In this document: positions 1 through 10,707 of the stretch, in pieces
How positions within the stretch are numbered: the first letter of the stretch is position 1
How the letters are laid out: each line of letters opens with the position of its first letter
Made by a program: the position numbers and the translations under genes
Notes under the pieces: generated by a model
Seen by the model: the letters and a program-made list of their open reading frames with translations, nothing else
Told to the model about the DNA's origin: nothing
The model's database searches: none
Assembly (NCBI GenBank): GCA_035259205.1
Contig: DATFWO010000279.1
Location: forward strand, 1 to 10,841
Reading direction: 5' to 3'
Length of the DNA: 10,841 nt
Origin: SG8-41 sp035259205
GTDB taxonomy: Bacteria; Pseudomonadota; Gammaproteobacteria; Burkholderiales; SG8-41

Positions 1-665
1 CCCGGCACTTTGCCGTGCTTGCGGCACGCGGCGACGACGCGCTCGATCGCGCCCAGGATCCTGGGATGCGAGTTTTGTCCGGGAAAACCGAGGTCGGCCG
101 ACAGGTCGCTGCTGCCGATGTGCACGATATCGACGCCCGGCACCGCCGCGATGGCATCCACGTTCTCCAGCGCCGCGGCGCTTTCGATCATCACGATGAG
201 CAGGGTGTTGTCGTTCAACGTGGTGCGCGCTTCCACCGCCGGCACGGCCTGATAGGCGAAGTGCGGATAGCGGCCTGCGTTCGAGCGATGGCCGAGCGGC
301 CCGAACTTGCAATGCATCACGGCCTCCTTCGCGTCGTCCGCGGTGGTGAGATCGGGCACGACGATACCCAGGGCGCCTCCATCGAGCAGGCGCAGCGCCG
401 TGCCGTAGCCGCGCTCCGGTATGCGCACGATGGGCGTGATACCGGCCTGCACCGCCGCGGCCGAGACCTGCGCCACCACGTCCTCGGGTACGGTGCTGTG
501 CTGGAGGTCGAAATAGAGCGCATCGAAGCCGCAGGTTTTGGCCGCCAGCGCGATATCGACCGTGCGCGCGTGCTTGATCATGAGGGCGAGCCCCAGCTCG
601 CCGGCGCGCAGGCGCGCAGCCAGAGGATTCGTCAGGGTCGTTGCTTGAGAGCTTGCCGTTGCCAT
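1..665 (-). CDS. HpcH/HpaI aldolase family protein, C-terminus off the window
   Basis: This is a class II (metal-dependent) aldolase of the HpcH/HpaI family. Such enzymes cleave hydroxy-keto acids into pyruvate and an aldehyde, usually late in aromatic or sugar-acid breakdown in the cytoplasm. I translated it from the ATG at 665. About 221 residues are visible before the left edge, against a usual length near 250-260, so roughly 30-40 C-terminal residues are missing. Family landmarks are FDLQHS with the catalytic-type His at residue 56, Arg81 in VRIPE, Glu161 in MIES (metal ligand type), and Asp187 in GSSDLSADLG (second metal ligand type). LDGGALGIVVPD at about 94-105 is also typical. The start is supported by AAGGA at 672-676, 6 nt upstream. 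It lies 55 bp downstream of a Bug binding-protein gene on the same strand and is probably cotranscribed with it. The true substrate is unknown. Macrophomate synthase-like or citrate-lyase-beta-like members are the main alternatives. Confidence 0.9.
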   Translation of the reverse strand, partial: MATASSQATTLTNPLAARLRAGELGLALMIKHARTVDIALAAKTCGFDALYFDLQHSTVPEDVVAQVSAAAVQAGITPIVRIPERGYGTALRLLDGGALGIVVPDLTTADDAKEAVMHCKFGPLGHRSNAGRYPHFAYQAVPAVEARTTLNDNTLLIVMIESAAALENVDAIAAVPGVDIVHIGSSDLSADLGFPGQNSHPRILGAIERVVAACRKHGKVP

Positions 666-674
666 GTGGCGTCC

Positions 675-702
675 TTGTCACGTATCACTTATCACGTATC
701 AC
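675..702 (-). repeat. Heptamer tandem repeat, 4 units, upstream of the aldolase
   Basis: Read on the minus strand, the segment is four consecutive 7-mers: GTGATAC, GTGATAA, GTGATAC, GTGACAA. On the plus strand this appears as an 11-bp direct repeat TCACGTATCAC at 678-688 and 692-702. A further single unit, GTGATGC, lies 9 nt further upstream at 712-718. The repeat ends immediately before or within the aldolase ribosome binding site (AAGGA, 672-676), inside the 55-bp gap between the Bug gene and the aldolase gene. Whether its copy number varies, or whether it is a dispersed intergenic element, cannot be judged from one sequence. Confidence 0.75.
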
Positions 703-720
703 CGGGGACAGGCATCACAA

Positions 721-1737
721 TCAGTTCAGCGTGATGCCCGTCGTCTTGACGACCTTTGCCCATTTCGCGACTTCGCTCTTCACGTAGTCGGCGAACTCCG
801 CGCGGGTGCTCGCCTGCGCGTCGAATCCCAATGCCGTCAGCCGCTCGCGCACGTCGGCCTGCCGGAGAGCCTTGTTGATCTCGGCGTTGAGGCCTTGCGC
901 GATCGCTGCGGGTGTCTTTGCGGGAGCGAAGTACGCGATCCAGGACGCGTTCTCGAAATCGGGGAAGCCGGACTCGGCGAGCGTCGGCACCTCGGGCAGT
1001 ACCGCGATCCGCTTGTGGCTCGCGACCGCCATGACCCGCAGCGAGCCCTGCTTGATCAGGGGAAACGCCGTTGGCACGGTCGTCGTCGTGAGATCGACCT
1101 GCTGGCCGGCGACGGCGGTCACCGGGGCGGCCCCGCCCTGGTACGGGACGTGCGTCGCATCGAAGCCCGATACCGCCCTGAACAGGTATTCGGACGTCAG
1201 GTGCTCGGTCGTGCCTACGCCGGCAGTCGAGTACGTGAAGCGCCCGTTCTTCGCCCCGCGCAGGTAGTCCATGAGGCTCTTTGCGGTCACGGAACGATGC
1301 ACGGCAAAGATCGTGGGCGTGCTTGCGGTCAGCGCAACGGCCGTCAACTCGCTGCGCGGATCGACGGCTTCCCGCGCCGCGCTCGCGTTGACCGCGACGG
1401 CAGCGGTGATCACGAGCAGGGTATAGCCGTCCGGACTCGCGCCCGCAACCAGTTTTGCTCCGAGCGTGCCACCGGCGCCGGGGCGGTTGTCCACGACGAC
1501 CTGCTGGCCGTAGCCGTCGGCGAGCTTCTGTCCGATCAGCCGCGCCACGGTATCGGCGATGCCTCCCGGCCCGAACGCCACGACGACTCTGATCGGCTTG
1601 TTCGGATATCGCTGCGCCGACACGGGCGTCGCGAGGATGACGTGAGCAGCGCACAACGCGGCGATACACGTCGCCTTCAGAGCATCGCGGAACCGGAGCG
1701 CAGGAGTCGGCATATGGAATGACGCAGTTTGCAGCAT
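721..1737 (-). CDS. Bug family (TctC-like) periplasmic solute-binding protein
   Basis: This is a 338-residue extracytoplasmic binding receptor of the Bug/tripartite tricarboxylate family, which captures carboxylates or other small organic compounds in the periplasm. It has a signal peptide (basic residues R15-K21, hydrophobic 23-38) with a likely cleavage after VSA41. The mature protein opens with the hallmark YPNKPIRVVV (44-53) and FGPGG with conserved Asp62. NRPGAGGTLGA follows at 84-94, and HVPYQGGAAP at 196-205 is the usual ligand-loop signature. LPEVPTLAESGFP lies near the C-terminal lobe. The length is normal for the family once the extended N-terminus is allowed for. I kept the start at 1737 because the minus strand carries GGGGGA about 7 nt upstream, whereas the alternative Met9 (1713) has no clear ribosome binding site but gives a more ordinary signal peptide. 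No TctA/TctB membrane partners are present, as is common for Bug genes. It lies upstream of the aldolase and divergent from the amidase. The ligand is unknown. Confidence 0.94.
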   Translation of the reverse strand: MLQTASFHMPTPALRFRDALKATCIAALCAAHVILATPVSAQRYPNKPIRVVVAFGPGGIADTVARLIGQKLADGYGQQVVVDNRPGAGGTLGAKLVAGASPDGYTLLVITAAVAVNASAAREAVDPRSELTAVALTASTPTIFAVHRSVTAKSLMDYLRGAKNGRFTYSTAGVGTTEHLTSEYLFRAVSGFDATHVPYQGGAAPVTAVAGQQVDLTTTTVPTAFPLIKQGSLRVMAVASHKRIAVLPEVPTLAESGFPDFENASWIAYFAPAKTPAAIAQGLNAEINKALRQADVRERLTALGFDAQASTRAEFADYVKSEVAKWAKVVKTTGITLN

Positions 1738-1799
1738 GATACTATCCCCCGGACGATATACGCGCGATCAGATCGACACCTTTTCTCAGGCATATCCCC
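1738..1799. promoter_or_regulatory. Divergent intergenic control region, Bug gene versus amidase
   Basis: These 62 bp separate two divergent starts and must hold both promoters. The one symmetrical element I see is an 11-bp perfect odd palindrome, CGATC-A-GATCG, at 1765-1775, midway between the starts, which is a possible operator. I see no convincing -35/-10 pair on either strand. The ribosome binding sites are GGGGGA (minus strand, for 1737) and a weak CAGG at 1787-1790 for the amidase at 1800. Function is inferred from position only. Confidence 0.35.
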
Positions 1800-3089
1800 A
1801 TGTCCATCGCCATCTCAGAGTTGTCGGCCGCCGAGGCGGCGCGCCGTATCGCGCGCCGCGAATTGAGCAGCGAGTCGCTGGTGAATGACTGCCTGGAACG
1901 CATTGCGGCGCGCGAGCGCGACGTTCAGGCCTGGGCTTTTCTCGATCCCGACCTTGCGCGCAGCCAGGCCCGCGCGCTCGACCGCGCTTCGCCGCGCAGC
2001 CCGCTGCACGGCATCCCGGTCGGCATCAAGGACGTCATCGACACGGCCGACATGCCGACCGAGTGCGGCTCCCCCATTTATCGTGGTCACCATCCGCGCG
2101 CGGACGCGGCCTGTGTGGCGCAGCTCCGCGCGGCCGGCTGCGTGATACTGGGCAAGACAGTGACCACCGAATTCGCCAACAACCATCCGTCGCGCACGCG
2201 CAATCCCCGCAACATCGCCCATACGCCCGGCGGCTCGTCGAGCGGCTCCGCCGCCGCGGTCGCCGACGGCATGGTGCCCCTGGCGCTCGGCACGCAAACC
2301 GGCGGGTCGACGATACGGCCCGCCGCCTACTGCGGCACGCTCGGCTACAAGCCGAGCTTCGGAAGCATCAACCGCGCCGGCCTCAAGTTCGTCGCAGACT
2401 CGCTCGATACCATAGGTATATTCGCCCGGACCGCCGAAGACGCCGCTCTGGCCGGCCACGTGCTGACCGGTCGTGCGTTGCCCGGGCCCGCCGGTGTGCC
2501 CGCGCGCCCGCCGCGCATCGGGCTGTGCCGCACGCAACGCTGGCAGGAAGCCGACGCTCCGACCCGTGCCACCGTGGAGGCCGCCGCCGCAGCGGCCGCG
2601 AAAGCCGGCGCGCAGGTGGCGGATTTCGAGATGCCGCCAGGGAGCGAGCGCCTGTTCGACGAGCACACGATCATCATGCAGTACGAAGAAGCGCGCGCCC
2701 TTGCCTGGGAGTATACCCACCACCGCGACCAGATCAGCAAGACGCTGCTGCCGCGCGTCGAGGAAGGCCGGCTATGCCCGCGGCCGGCATACGATGCGGC
2801 ACACGAGCTGGCACGCGACTGCCGGCGCCGGCTCGCCGAGCGCATGCGCGACGTCGATTTCCTGCTGACCCCCAGCGCTCCAGGGGAAGCGCCGGAAGGC
2901 TTTGCGACTACGGGGAGCTCGCTCTTCAACCGCGTCTGGACCCTGCTCGGCGTACCGTGCGTGACGGTTCCCCGCGGCAGCGGACCGCACGGATTGCCTC
3001 TGGGCGTGCAATTGGTGGGGCCCTACGACGGCGATATGACGTTGCTGGCGTGGGCGGCCTGGGCCGAACGCAGCATCGCGACAGGTTGA
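1800..3089 (+). CDS. Amidase-signature family hydrolase
   Basis: This is a 429-residue cytoplasmic amidase of the amidase-signature superfamily, which hydrolyses C-N amide bonds using a Ser-cisSer-Lys triad. The triad is fully visible: Lys77 in GIPVGIKDVID, cis-Ser146 in TPGGSSSGSAAAVADG, and nucleophile Ser170 in GTQTGGSTIRPA. The 24-residue spacing between the two serines matches the family. The Asp that many members carry in GTDTGGS is Gln166 here, followed by S-T-I-R-P rather than S-I-R-x-P. This is a subfamily variant, not damage. The length is slightly below the common 450-500, the shortfall being in the C-terminal half. There is no signal peptide. The ATG at 1800 is the only early start and has a weak CAGG 9 nt upstream. 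It is divergent from the Bug receptor, which suggests a hydrolytic role in using the same or a related compound. GatA is unlikely because no gatB or gatC neighbours are present. Allophanate hydrolase and specific amide substrates cannot be distinguished. Confidence 0.93.
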   Translation: MSIAISELSAAEAARRIARRELSSESLVNDCLERIAARERDVQAWAFLDPDLARSQARALDRASPRSPLHGIPVGIKDVIDTADMPTECGSPIYRGHHPRADAACVAQLRAAGCVILGKTVTTEFANNHPSRTRNPRNIAHTPGGSSSGSAAAVADGMVPLALGTQTGGSTIRPAAYCGTLGYKPSFGSINRAGLKFVADSLDTIGIFARTAEDAALAGHVLTGRALPGPAGVPARPPRIGLCRTQRWQEADAPTRATVEAAAAAAAKAGAQVADFEMPPGSERLFDEHTIIMQYEEARALAWEYTHHRDQISKTLLPRVEEGRLCPRPAYDAAHELARDCRRRLAERMRDVDFLLTPSAPGEAPEGFATTGSSLFNRVWTLLGVPCVTVPRGSGPHGLPLGVQLVGPYDGDMTLLAWAAWAERSIATG

Positions 3090-3090
3090 A

Positions 3091-3114
3091 GAAAAAGCGG
3101 ACACGAGGTCCGCT
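3091..3114 (-). terminator. Intrinsic terminator of the kinase/HD-GYP unit
   Basis: A perfect 7-bp stem is formed by AGCGGAC (3096-3102) and GTCCGCT (3108-3114), with a 5-nt loop. Read on the minus strand, the hairpin is followed directly by a T-rich tract (from A3092-A3096 of the plus strand). It begins 23 bp past the HD-GYP stop codon, the expected place for a rho-independent terminator of that gene. On the plus strand the hairpin also follows the amidase stop, but a C-rich stretch comes next, so termination in that direction is doubtful. Confidence 0.8.
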
Positions 3115-3136
3115 CCCTGCCCGCGCCGGCGGCCGC

Positions 3137-4291
3137 TCAGGTCACCGGATGCCGCAATTTGGCTTCAGCGACGAGCTTGGGGTCATTCTCGGCATCCTGG
3201 AACGCGGCCGCAATCGTCCTGAATTCATCCGCGATCTCGAGGAACGTGTCCACGATGTCGGGATCGAAGTGCTGTCCCCGGCCCTCGCGGATGATCTGGA
3301 CCGCCTTCTCGTGCGGCATCGCCGGCTTGTATACCCGCTTGCTGATCAGCGCGTCGTACACGTCCGCCACCGCCATCAGGCGCGCCGAGAGCGGGATCAG
3401 CGGACCCACCATGCCCTCGGGGTAGCCCGAGCCGTCCCATTTCTCCTGGTGCGAGTAGGCGATCTCCCGGGCGTAGCGCAGGAACGAGCTCGGTGCGTCG
3501 AGCGACTTCTCGGCGGCAATGATCGCGTCGCGCCCCAGGGTCGTGTGGGTCTTCATGATCTCGAACTCCTCGGGCGTCAGCTTGCCCGGCTTGAGCAGGA
3601 TGCGGTCCGGTATGCCGACCTTGCCGATATCGTGCAGCGGCGCCGACTTGTAGTACATCTCTATCGTCGCGGCGTCGAGGACCGCCGCGAATTTCGGGTT
3701 CTCCTTGAGCTTCGCGGCCAGCACCTTCACGTAGTTCTGCGTGCGGCGGATGTGATTGCCGGTCTCGTTGTCCCGCGTCTCGGCAAGCGAGCCCATGGCG
3801 GCGATCGTGACGTCCTGTATGACCTGCACCTCGCGCGTGCGGCGCGCGACCTCTTCTTCCAGGTACGCGTTCTGGTCCTTCAGGAAATCCCGCGCGCTCT
3901 TGAGCAGCAGGTGCGTCTTCACGCGCGCCAGCACGATGGGCGGGCTGATCGGCTTCGTGATGTAGTCGACGCAGCCGATCTCGAACCCCTTTTGCTCGTC
4001 TTCGACCTCGGCCTTGGCGGTGAGGAAAATGACGGGTATCTCCAACGTGGCCTGGTCGGCCTTCAGCCGCCGGCAGACCTCGTAGCCGTCTATCCCCGGC
4101 ATCATGATGTCGAGCAGGATGAGATCCGGCAGCGGCAAGGTGGACGCGATTTGCAGCGCGCGCTCGCCGTTGTTGGCGACCTTGGTCCGGTATTCGCCCT
4201 TCAATATCCCCGTCATCAGGGACAGGTTGTCCGGCGTGTCATCCACGATCAGGACAGTCGGTTTCACGGAAAAATCGAGCGCATCACTCAT
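3137..4291 (-). CDS. Response regulator with HD-GYP c-di-GMP phosphodiesterase output
   Basis: This 384-residue two-domain regulator would hydrolyse cyclic di-GMP when its receiver is phosphorylated. The receiver domain (about 12-130) has Asp17/Asp18, phosphoacceptor Asp61 in DLILLDIMMPG, Thr91 and Lys113. A short coiled-coil (about 132-160) leads into the HD-GYP domain (about 163-355). Visible metal and catalytic elements are His180 in ETGNHIRRT, the His220-Asp221 pair with Lys224 (HDIGK), His249, His281, Asp310, and the GYP loop GSGYP ending at 291. The usual HHE before WDGSGYP reads His281-Gln282-Glu here, so the second histidine is replaced. Similar substitutions are, as I recall, found in other REC-HD-GYP proteins. 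The ATG at 4291 has GAGGG 8 nt upstream. It lies 158 bp downstream of the hybrid kinase on the same strand and is followed by an intrinsic terminator, so it is the natural relay output of that kinase. An RpfG-like role in biofilm or motility control is inference only. Confidence 0.95.
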   Translation of the reverse strand: MSDALDFSVKPTVLIVDDTPDNLSLMTGILKGEYRTKVANNGERALQIASTLPLPDLILLDIMMPGIDGYEVCRRLKADQATLEIPVIFLTAKAEVEDEQKGFEIGCVDYITKPISPPIVLARVKTHLLLKSARDFLKDQNAYLEEEVARRTREVQVIQDVTIAAMGSLAETRDNETGNHIRRTQNYVKVLAAKLKENPKFAAVLDAATIEMYYKSAPLHDIGKVGIPDRILLKPGKLTPEEFEIMKTHTTLGRDAIIAAEKSLDAPSSFLRYAREIAYSHQEKWDGSGYPEGMVGPLIPLSARLMAVADVYDALISKRVYKPAMPHEKAVQIIREGRGQHFDPDIVDTFLEIADEFRTIAAAFQDAENDPKLVAEAKLRHPVT

Positions 4292-4449
4292 GGCCGAATC
4301 CCTCTGTTGCGTTCAGTGACCTGCCGGACCCGTGCGCGCATGCTCCTTCATTTCCGCGTCTCCGGGTCTCCAAAGAATATCACCATCGCGTCGGGCGGGT
4401 CGTGGTTGCCATCTCGCCGGCAGCATCATGCGTGGAGCAGACCGCGCGC

Positions 4450-8397
<3,948 letters not shown>

Positions 8398-8477
8398 CGG
8401 GTGAACCTTACACCTCTCGCTGCAAGACTGCGGCGACCTGAAATGCGGTGCCGGTGCGTACCGCCAGCCGCAGAGTA

Positions 8478-8533
8478 ATTATTTGATTTTCAAGGAAACC
8501 GCCGCCCGCCGCCATAGGACCTTGGTGCAATGG
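8478..8533 (-). promoter_or_regulatory. Copy A of operator-promoter module, upstream of the hybrid kinase
   Basis: The plus-strand palindrome at 8512-8533 has left arm CCATAGGACC, centre TT and right arm GGTGCAATGG, with 8 of 10 arm positions complementary. Toward the kinase it is followed by an AT-rich element at 8478-8490 that contains TTGATT (8483-8488). On the minus strand this offers AATAAT, 5 of 6 matches to a -10 box. There is no good -35 hexamer, so an activator-type operator is likely. The palindrome lies 18 bp past the stop codon of the upstream membrane-protein gene, giving the kinase its own promoter. The remaining 80 bp to the GTG start (8398-8477) is leader with no other structure that I can identify. 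The same arrangement recurs at 10708-10762. Confidence 0.6.
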
Positions 8534-8551
8534 CGGCCGAAGCGACGGATA

Positions 8552-9748
8552 TCAGATGAGCTTGCCGATCACCTGCTGCAGCAGCTGCTCGAACGGAATC
8601 ATGGTGAGCAGGAGCGGGAAGAACGGCAGCGCGATCGCAATGGCGAAGGTCACGAGCGTGCGCCGGCCGACCGGAATGATGCCCATCTCCCGCAGCACGT
8701 CATGGGCCCCAGCGAGATCGGCGAGTGACTGAATGTCGCCGCTGCCGACGAGCGGCTCGCCCTCGGGGCCCCGCCCGCCCAGCCACTTGTCTCGAAACTC
8801 ATCCGCGTAGCGCATCGCGAGCAGGCCGTACTCGCGCGCGCCTTCGCGCTTCGTCCGGGCCAGGTGCGCCATGAAAAACACGAGAGGCAGCAGCGCCATC
8901 ACCATCAGAAGCGCCACCACCCCGGCGATCTGCAACTGGAACTCCGGCAGCTTCGCGCCCTGGTGCCAGATCTGCCCCGCGATGACGCCCGACAGCACCG
9001 TCGTATGAGCGAGCAGGAGCGGCGTGAACGCGAAAACGCTCGTGCCGAGAAAGCCCAGGCCGCCCGCGCGGTCCGGGTGCAGCGCGTTGAGCCTTAGCGG
9101 TAGGCGCGACACGCGCCACAGGAAGATATACCAGATGATTGTGCGGAAGTACCAGCGAAACAGCACGAAGCGGAAGATATTGAGGCTGACGAACGCATAC
9201 CACCAGCCCGCGAGCGTGAGGTGCTCGCCCGTGCCATCCACCGCGAGATACCAGGTGCCGACGTGCAGCGACATGGCTTCCCGCCAGATCCAGTAGCCCA
9301 ACGTGATCGACCCGACGAGCAGCACGATCTCGATCGCGGCCGAGTTGCGCAGCCGCATGGTCGATGCCAGGATCTCGTCGAATCGCGCGCGGTCTTCGGG
9401 CGTGACGATCCCGCGCGCGGTGAACTGGCCGACGGCCGTCCGCAGGCGCTGATGGATGAGCAGCTCGGCGCCGATCATGAGGGGCAGCGCGAGCAGGAAC
9501 CGGACATGCACGTCGACGTCGAGGAGGAAAGGCACCCCGGGCCCGCTCAGCGCCGTGCCGCTTGCGAGCGTGAGGAAGAAGAGCGGCAGCCAGGTCAGGA
9601 CGATAGCCGCGACTACGCGGCGCTCGACCTGGTCGGCGGGCGGCTTGAGGAGGTGCCCGCGCACGTACATCTGGTAGAGCGGACCGCCGAGGACGAGCGA
9701 GAAATCTTCGGGAGCCTGCGCGGCTGAAGTCCGTGTGTTGTCCGTCAT
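8552..9748 (-). CDS. Polytopic inner-membrane protein of unknown function
   Basis: I do not recognise a named family for this 398-residue protein. The N-terminal ~42 residues are soluble. Hydrophobic segments lie at about 45-64, 82-99, 137-155, 180-200, 201-212 (uncertain), 233-258, 273-295 and 364-384, so it spans the inner membrane about seven times. The most distinctive motif is HPDRAGGLGFLG at 224-235, just before a membrane segment and after a basic stretch (WRVSRLPLRL). Charged, conserved-looking motifs at a membrane edge often mark a functional site. A soluble loop at about 297-360 contains several Arg, Asp and Glu residues. The ATG at 9748 is 7 nt after the stop of the outer-membrane gene, with only a weak GTGAG upstream, so translational coupling is likely. 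It has no enzyme motif that I can name and no ATP-binding site. It could be a transporter or the inner-membrane partner of the upstream outer-membrane protein. Confidence 0.85.
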   Translation of the reverse strand: MTDNTRTSAAQAPEDFSLVLGGPLYQMYVRGHLLKPPADQVERRVVAAIVLTWLPLFFLTLASGTALSGPGVPFLLDVDVHVRFLLALPLMIGAELLIHQRLRTAVGQFTARGIVTPEDRARFDEILASTMRLRNSAAIEIVLLVGSITLGYWIWREAMSLHVGTWYLAVDGTGEHLTLAGWWYAFVSLNIFRFVLFRWYFRTIIWYIFLWRVSRLPLRLNALHPDRAGGLGFLGTSVFAFTPLLLAHTTVLSGVIAGQIWHQGAKLPEFQLQIAGVVALLMVMALLPLVFFMAHLARTKREGAREYGLLAMRYADEFRDKWLGGRGPEGEPLVGSGDIQSLADLAGAHDVLREMGIIPVGRRTLVTFAIAIALPFFPLLLTMIPFEQLLQQVIGKLI

Positions 9749-9755
9749 GTTGTTC

Positions 9756-10685
9756 TCACTTGGGGAAAGCGAACGTCACCGTGAAGGAAAGGCCCCAGCC
9801 TTTCGGGCCGCTGTCCGGATTGGTAACCCAATAGCGAACGCCGCCCTCGAAATTCACGTCGTGGCCACCGATCTTCACGAGCTTCCCCACGCTCGCTTCG
9901 AGCGGCACCGACCATTCCCGGAGCTTCCAGTAGTAGGTCGCCTCCGTCTGAAGCGTATACGACCAGGCATCGTCGGTAGTGTAGGAAACTAGCGGCTGCA
10001 GAAAGGTCGAGCTGATGGTCTCCGAACCGCGTCCCGCCACGGACCAGATATGATTGGCCAGGATGCCAACGGTCCACGGTCCGGCATCGCGAAACGCCCC
10101 GCCGGTCGGCCCGAGACCCCATTTTCTGGAGCCGAGGAGCTCGTCGCTCGCCGTGGGCAGCAGAAAAACGGGACCCACGCCCCACGAAATACCGCCGCGT
10201 GTCTGCTGCCGCGGCGAGAAAAAGAAGCTTTGCAGCGTGTCGGAAAGACCGGTCTGCGTGCCGGAGCCCGGAAAAATTTCCCGCTGCGAGACAAAGGATA
10301 GGATCGTGCGCGAGATCAGGCTCCAGTTGTCATTCAGCGAGAACGGGATCACCGGCTGAGCGACAAGCGAATACGTCCTGCCAGCGTCCGCCGGCCCGAT
10401 CTTGCGATCGTAGTCGAGCTCCACCGGCACCCGCACGAGCGTGGTGAAGGGATTGACGAGCTGCCTGGCGATATCTGCGTCGCTCTGTGCGAGCGCCGCG
10501 TGAGGTGTCGCCGCGGCGAGCGTCGCGCCTAGTACCGCATGCACCGATACGCAGGCCACGGCCGCGTCCCGTCGGGCTGGCGGTGGCGTCTCGCCGGTGT
10601 TGCGAAGACGCAGGGCACGGACGCGTGCGGCTGGGCTTGATGGCGTCATGGCGATCCTGAGCGGCTGCACGGAGCCCAGTCGCAT
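9756..10685 (-). CDS. Predicted outer-membrane beta-barrel protein (function unknown)
   Basis: This is a 309-residue exported protein. A hydrophobic stretch (about 41-60) preceded by Arg38-Arg39 and ending ALA66-Gln67 looks like a signal peptide cleaved after residue 66. From about 75 on, the sequence alternates short amphipathic strands rich in Trp, Tyr and Phe (WSLISRTILSF, PWTVGILANHIWSVAG, FLQPLVSYTT, YTLQTEATYYW, FEGGVRYWV), typical of an outer-membrane barrel. GPVFLLPTAS and the end GLSFTVTFAFPK fit a family that, as I recall, databases label transporter or, wrongly, neuromedin U. The protein ends Phe-Pro-Lys rather than with the usual terminal aromatic residue. Two starts are possible: ATG 10685 (GGGAG 9 nt upstream) and ATG 10649 (AGGA 6 nt upstream, better). 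Either leaves an unusually long n-region containing the block shared with the kinase. It is the first gene of an operon with the inner-membrane protein 7 bp downstream. A role as channel or porin is inference. Confidence 0.85.
   Translation of the reverse strand: MRLGSVQPLRIAMTPSSPAARVRALRLRNTGETPPPARRDAAVACVSVHAVLGATLAAATPHAALAQSDADIARQLVNPFTTLVRVPVELDYDRKIGPADAGRTYSLVAQPVIPFSLNDNWSLISRTILSFVSQREIFPGSGTQTGLSDTLQSFFFSPRQQTRGGISWGVGPVFLLPTASDELLGSRKWGLGPTGGAFRDAGPWTVGILANHIWSVAGRGSETISSTFLQPLVSYTTDDAWSYTLQTEATYYWKLREWSVPLEASVGKLVKIGGHDVNFEGGVRYWVTNPDSGPKGWGLSFTVTFAFPK
10605..10637 (-). repeat. Copy B of the duplicated N-terminal coding block (outer-membrane protein)
   Basis: These 33 nt encode residues 17-27, SPAARVRALRL, of the outer-membrane protein. 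They match 8341-8373 in the kinase gene at 27 of 33 positions, in frame, with 10 of 11 residues identical. In the outer-membrane protein the block lies in the n-region ahead of the signal peptide, which would normally be short and unconserved. Confidence 0.7.
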
Positions 10686-10707
10686 CTACGCAGGCTCCCA
10701 CCGCAAA

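Noticed and set aside
3090..3136. The hairpin after the amidase as a terminator for both converging genes.
   Set aside because: Only the minus-strand direction has a T-tract after the stem. On the plus strand the stem is followed by a C-rich stretch, so I assigned it to the HD-GYP gene only.
4175..4195. A third ACCTTGGT core at about 4179-4186.
   Set aside because: It lies inside the HD-GYP coding region, lacks the CAAT arms, and has no AT-rich TTGATT element at the right spacing.
4313..4386. Two overlapping 12-codon minus-strand ORFs (ATG 4386 and ATG 4351, joined as ATGA) in the kinase/HD-GYP gap, resembling leader peptides.
   Set aside because: Very short frames like this arise easily by chance. 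There is no hairpin pair or codon run suggesting attenuation, and the HD-GYP gene has its own good ribosome binding site.
8490..8533. A sigma-54 type promoter in the two shared control regions (TGGC near the palindromes).
   Set aside because: The GC doublet required at about -12 with proper spacing is absent in copy B, and copy A shows only GC-rich runs that match by composition.
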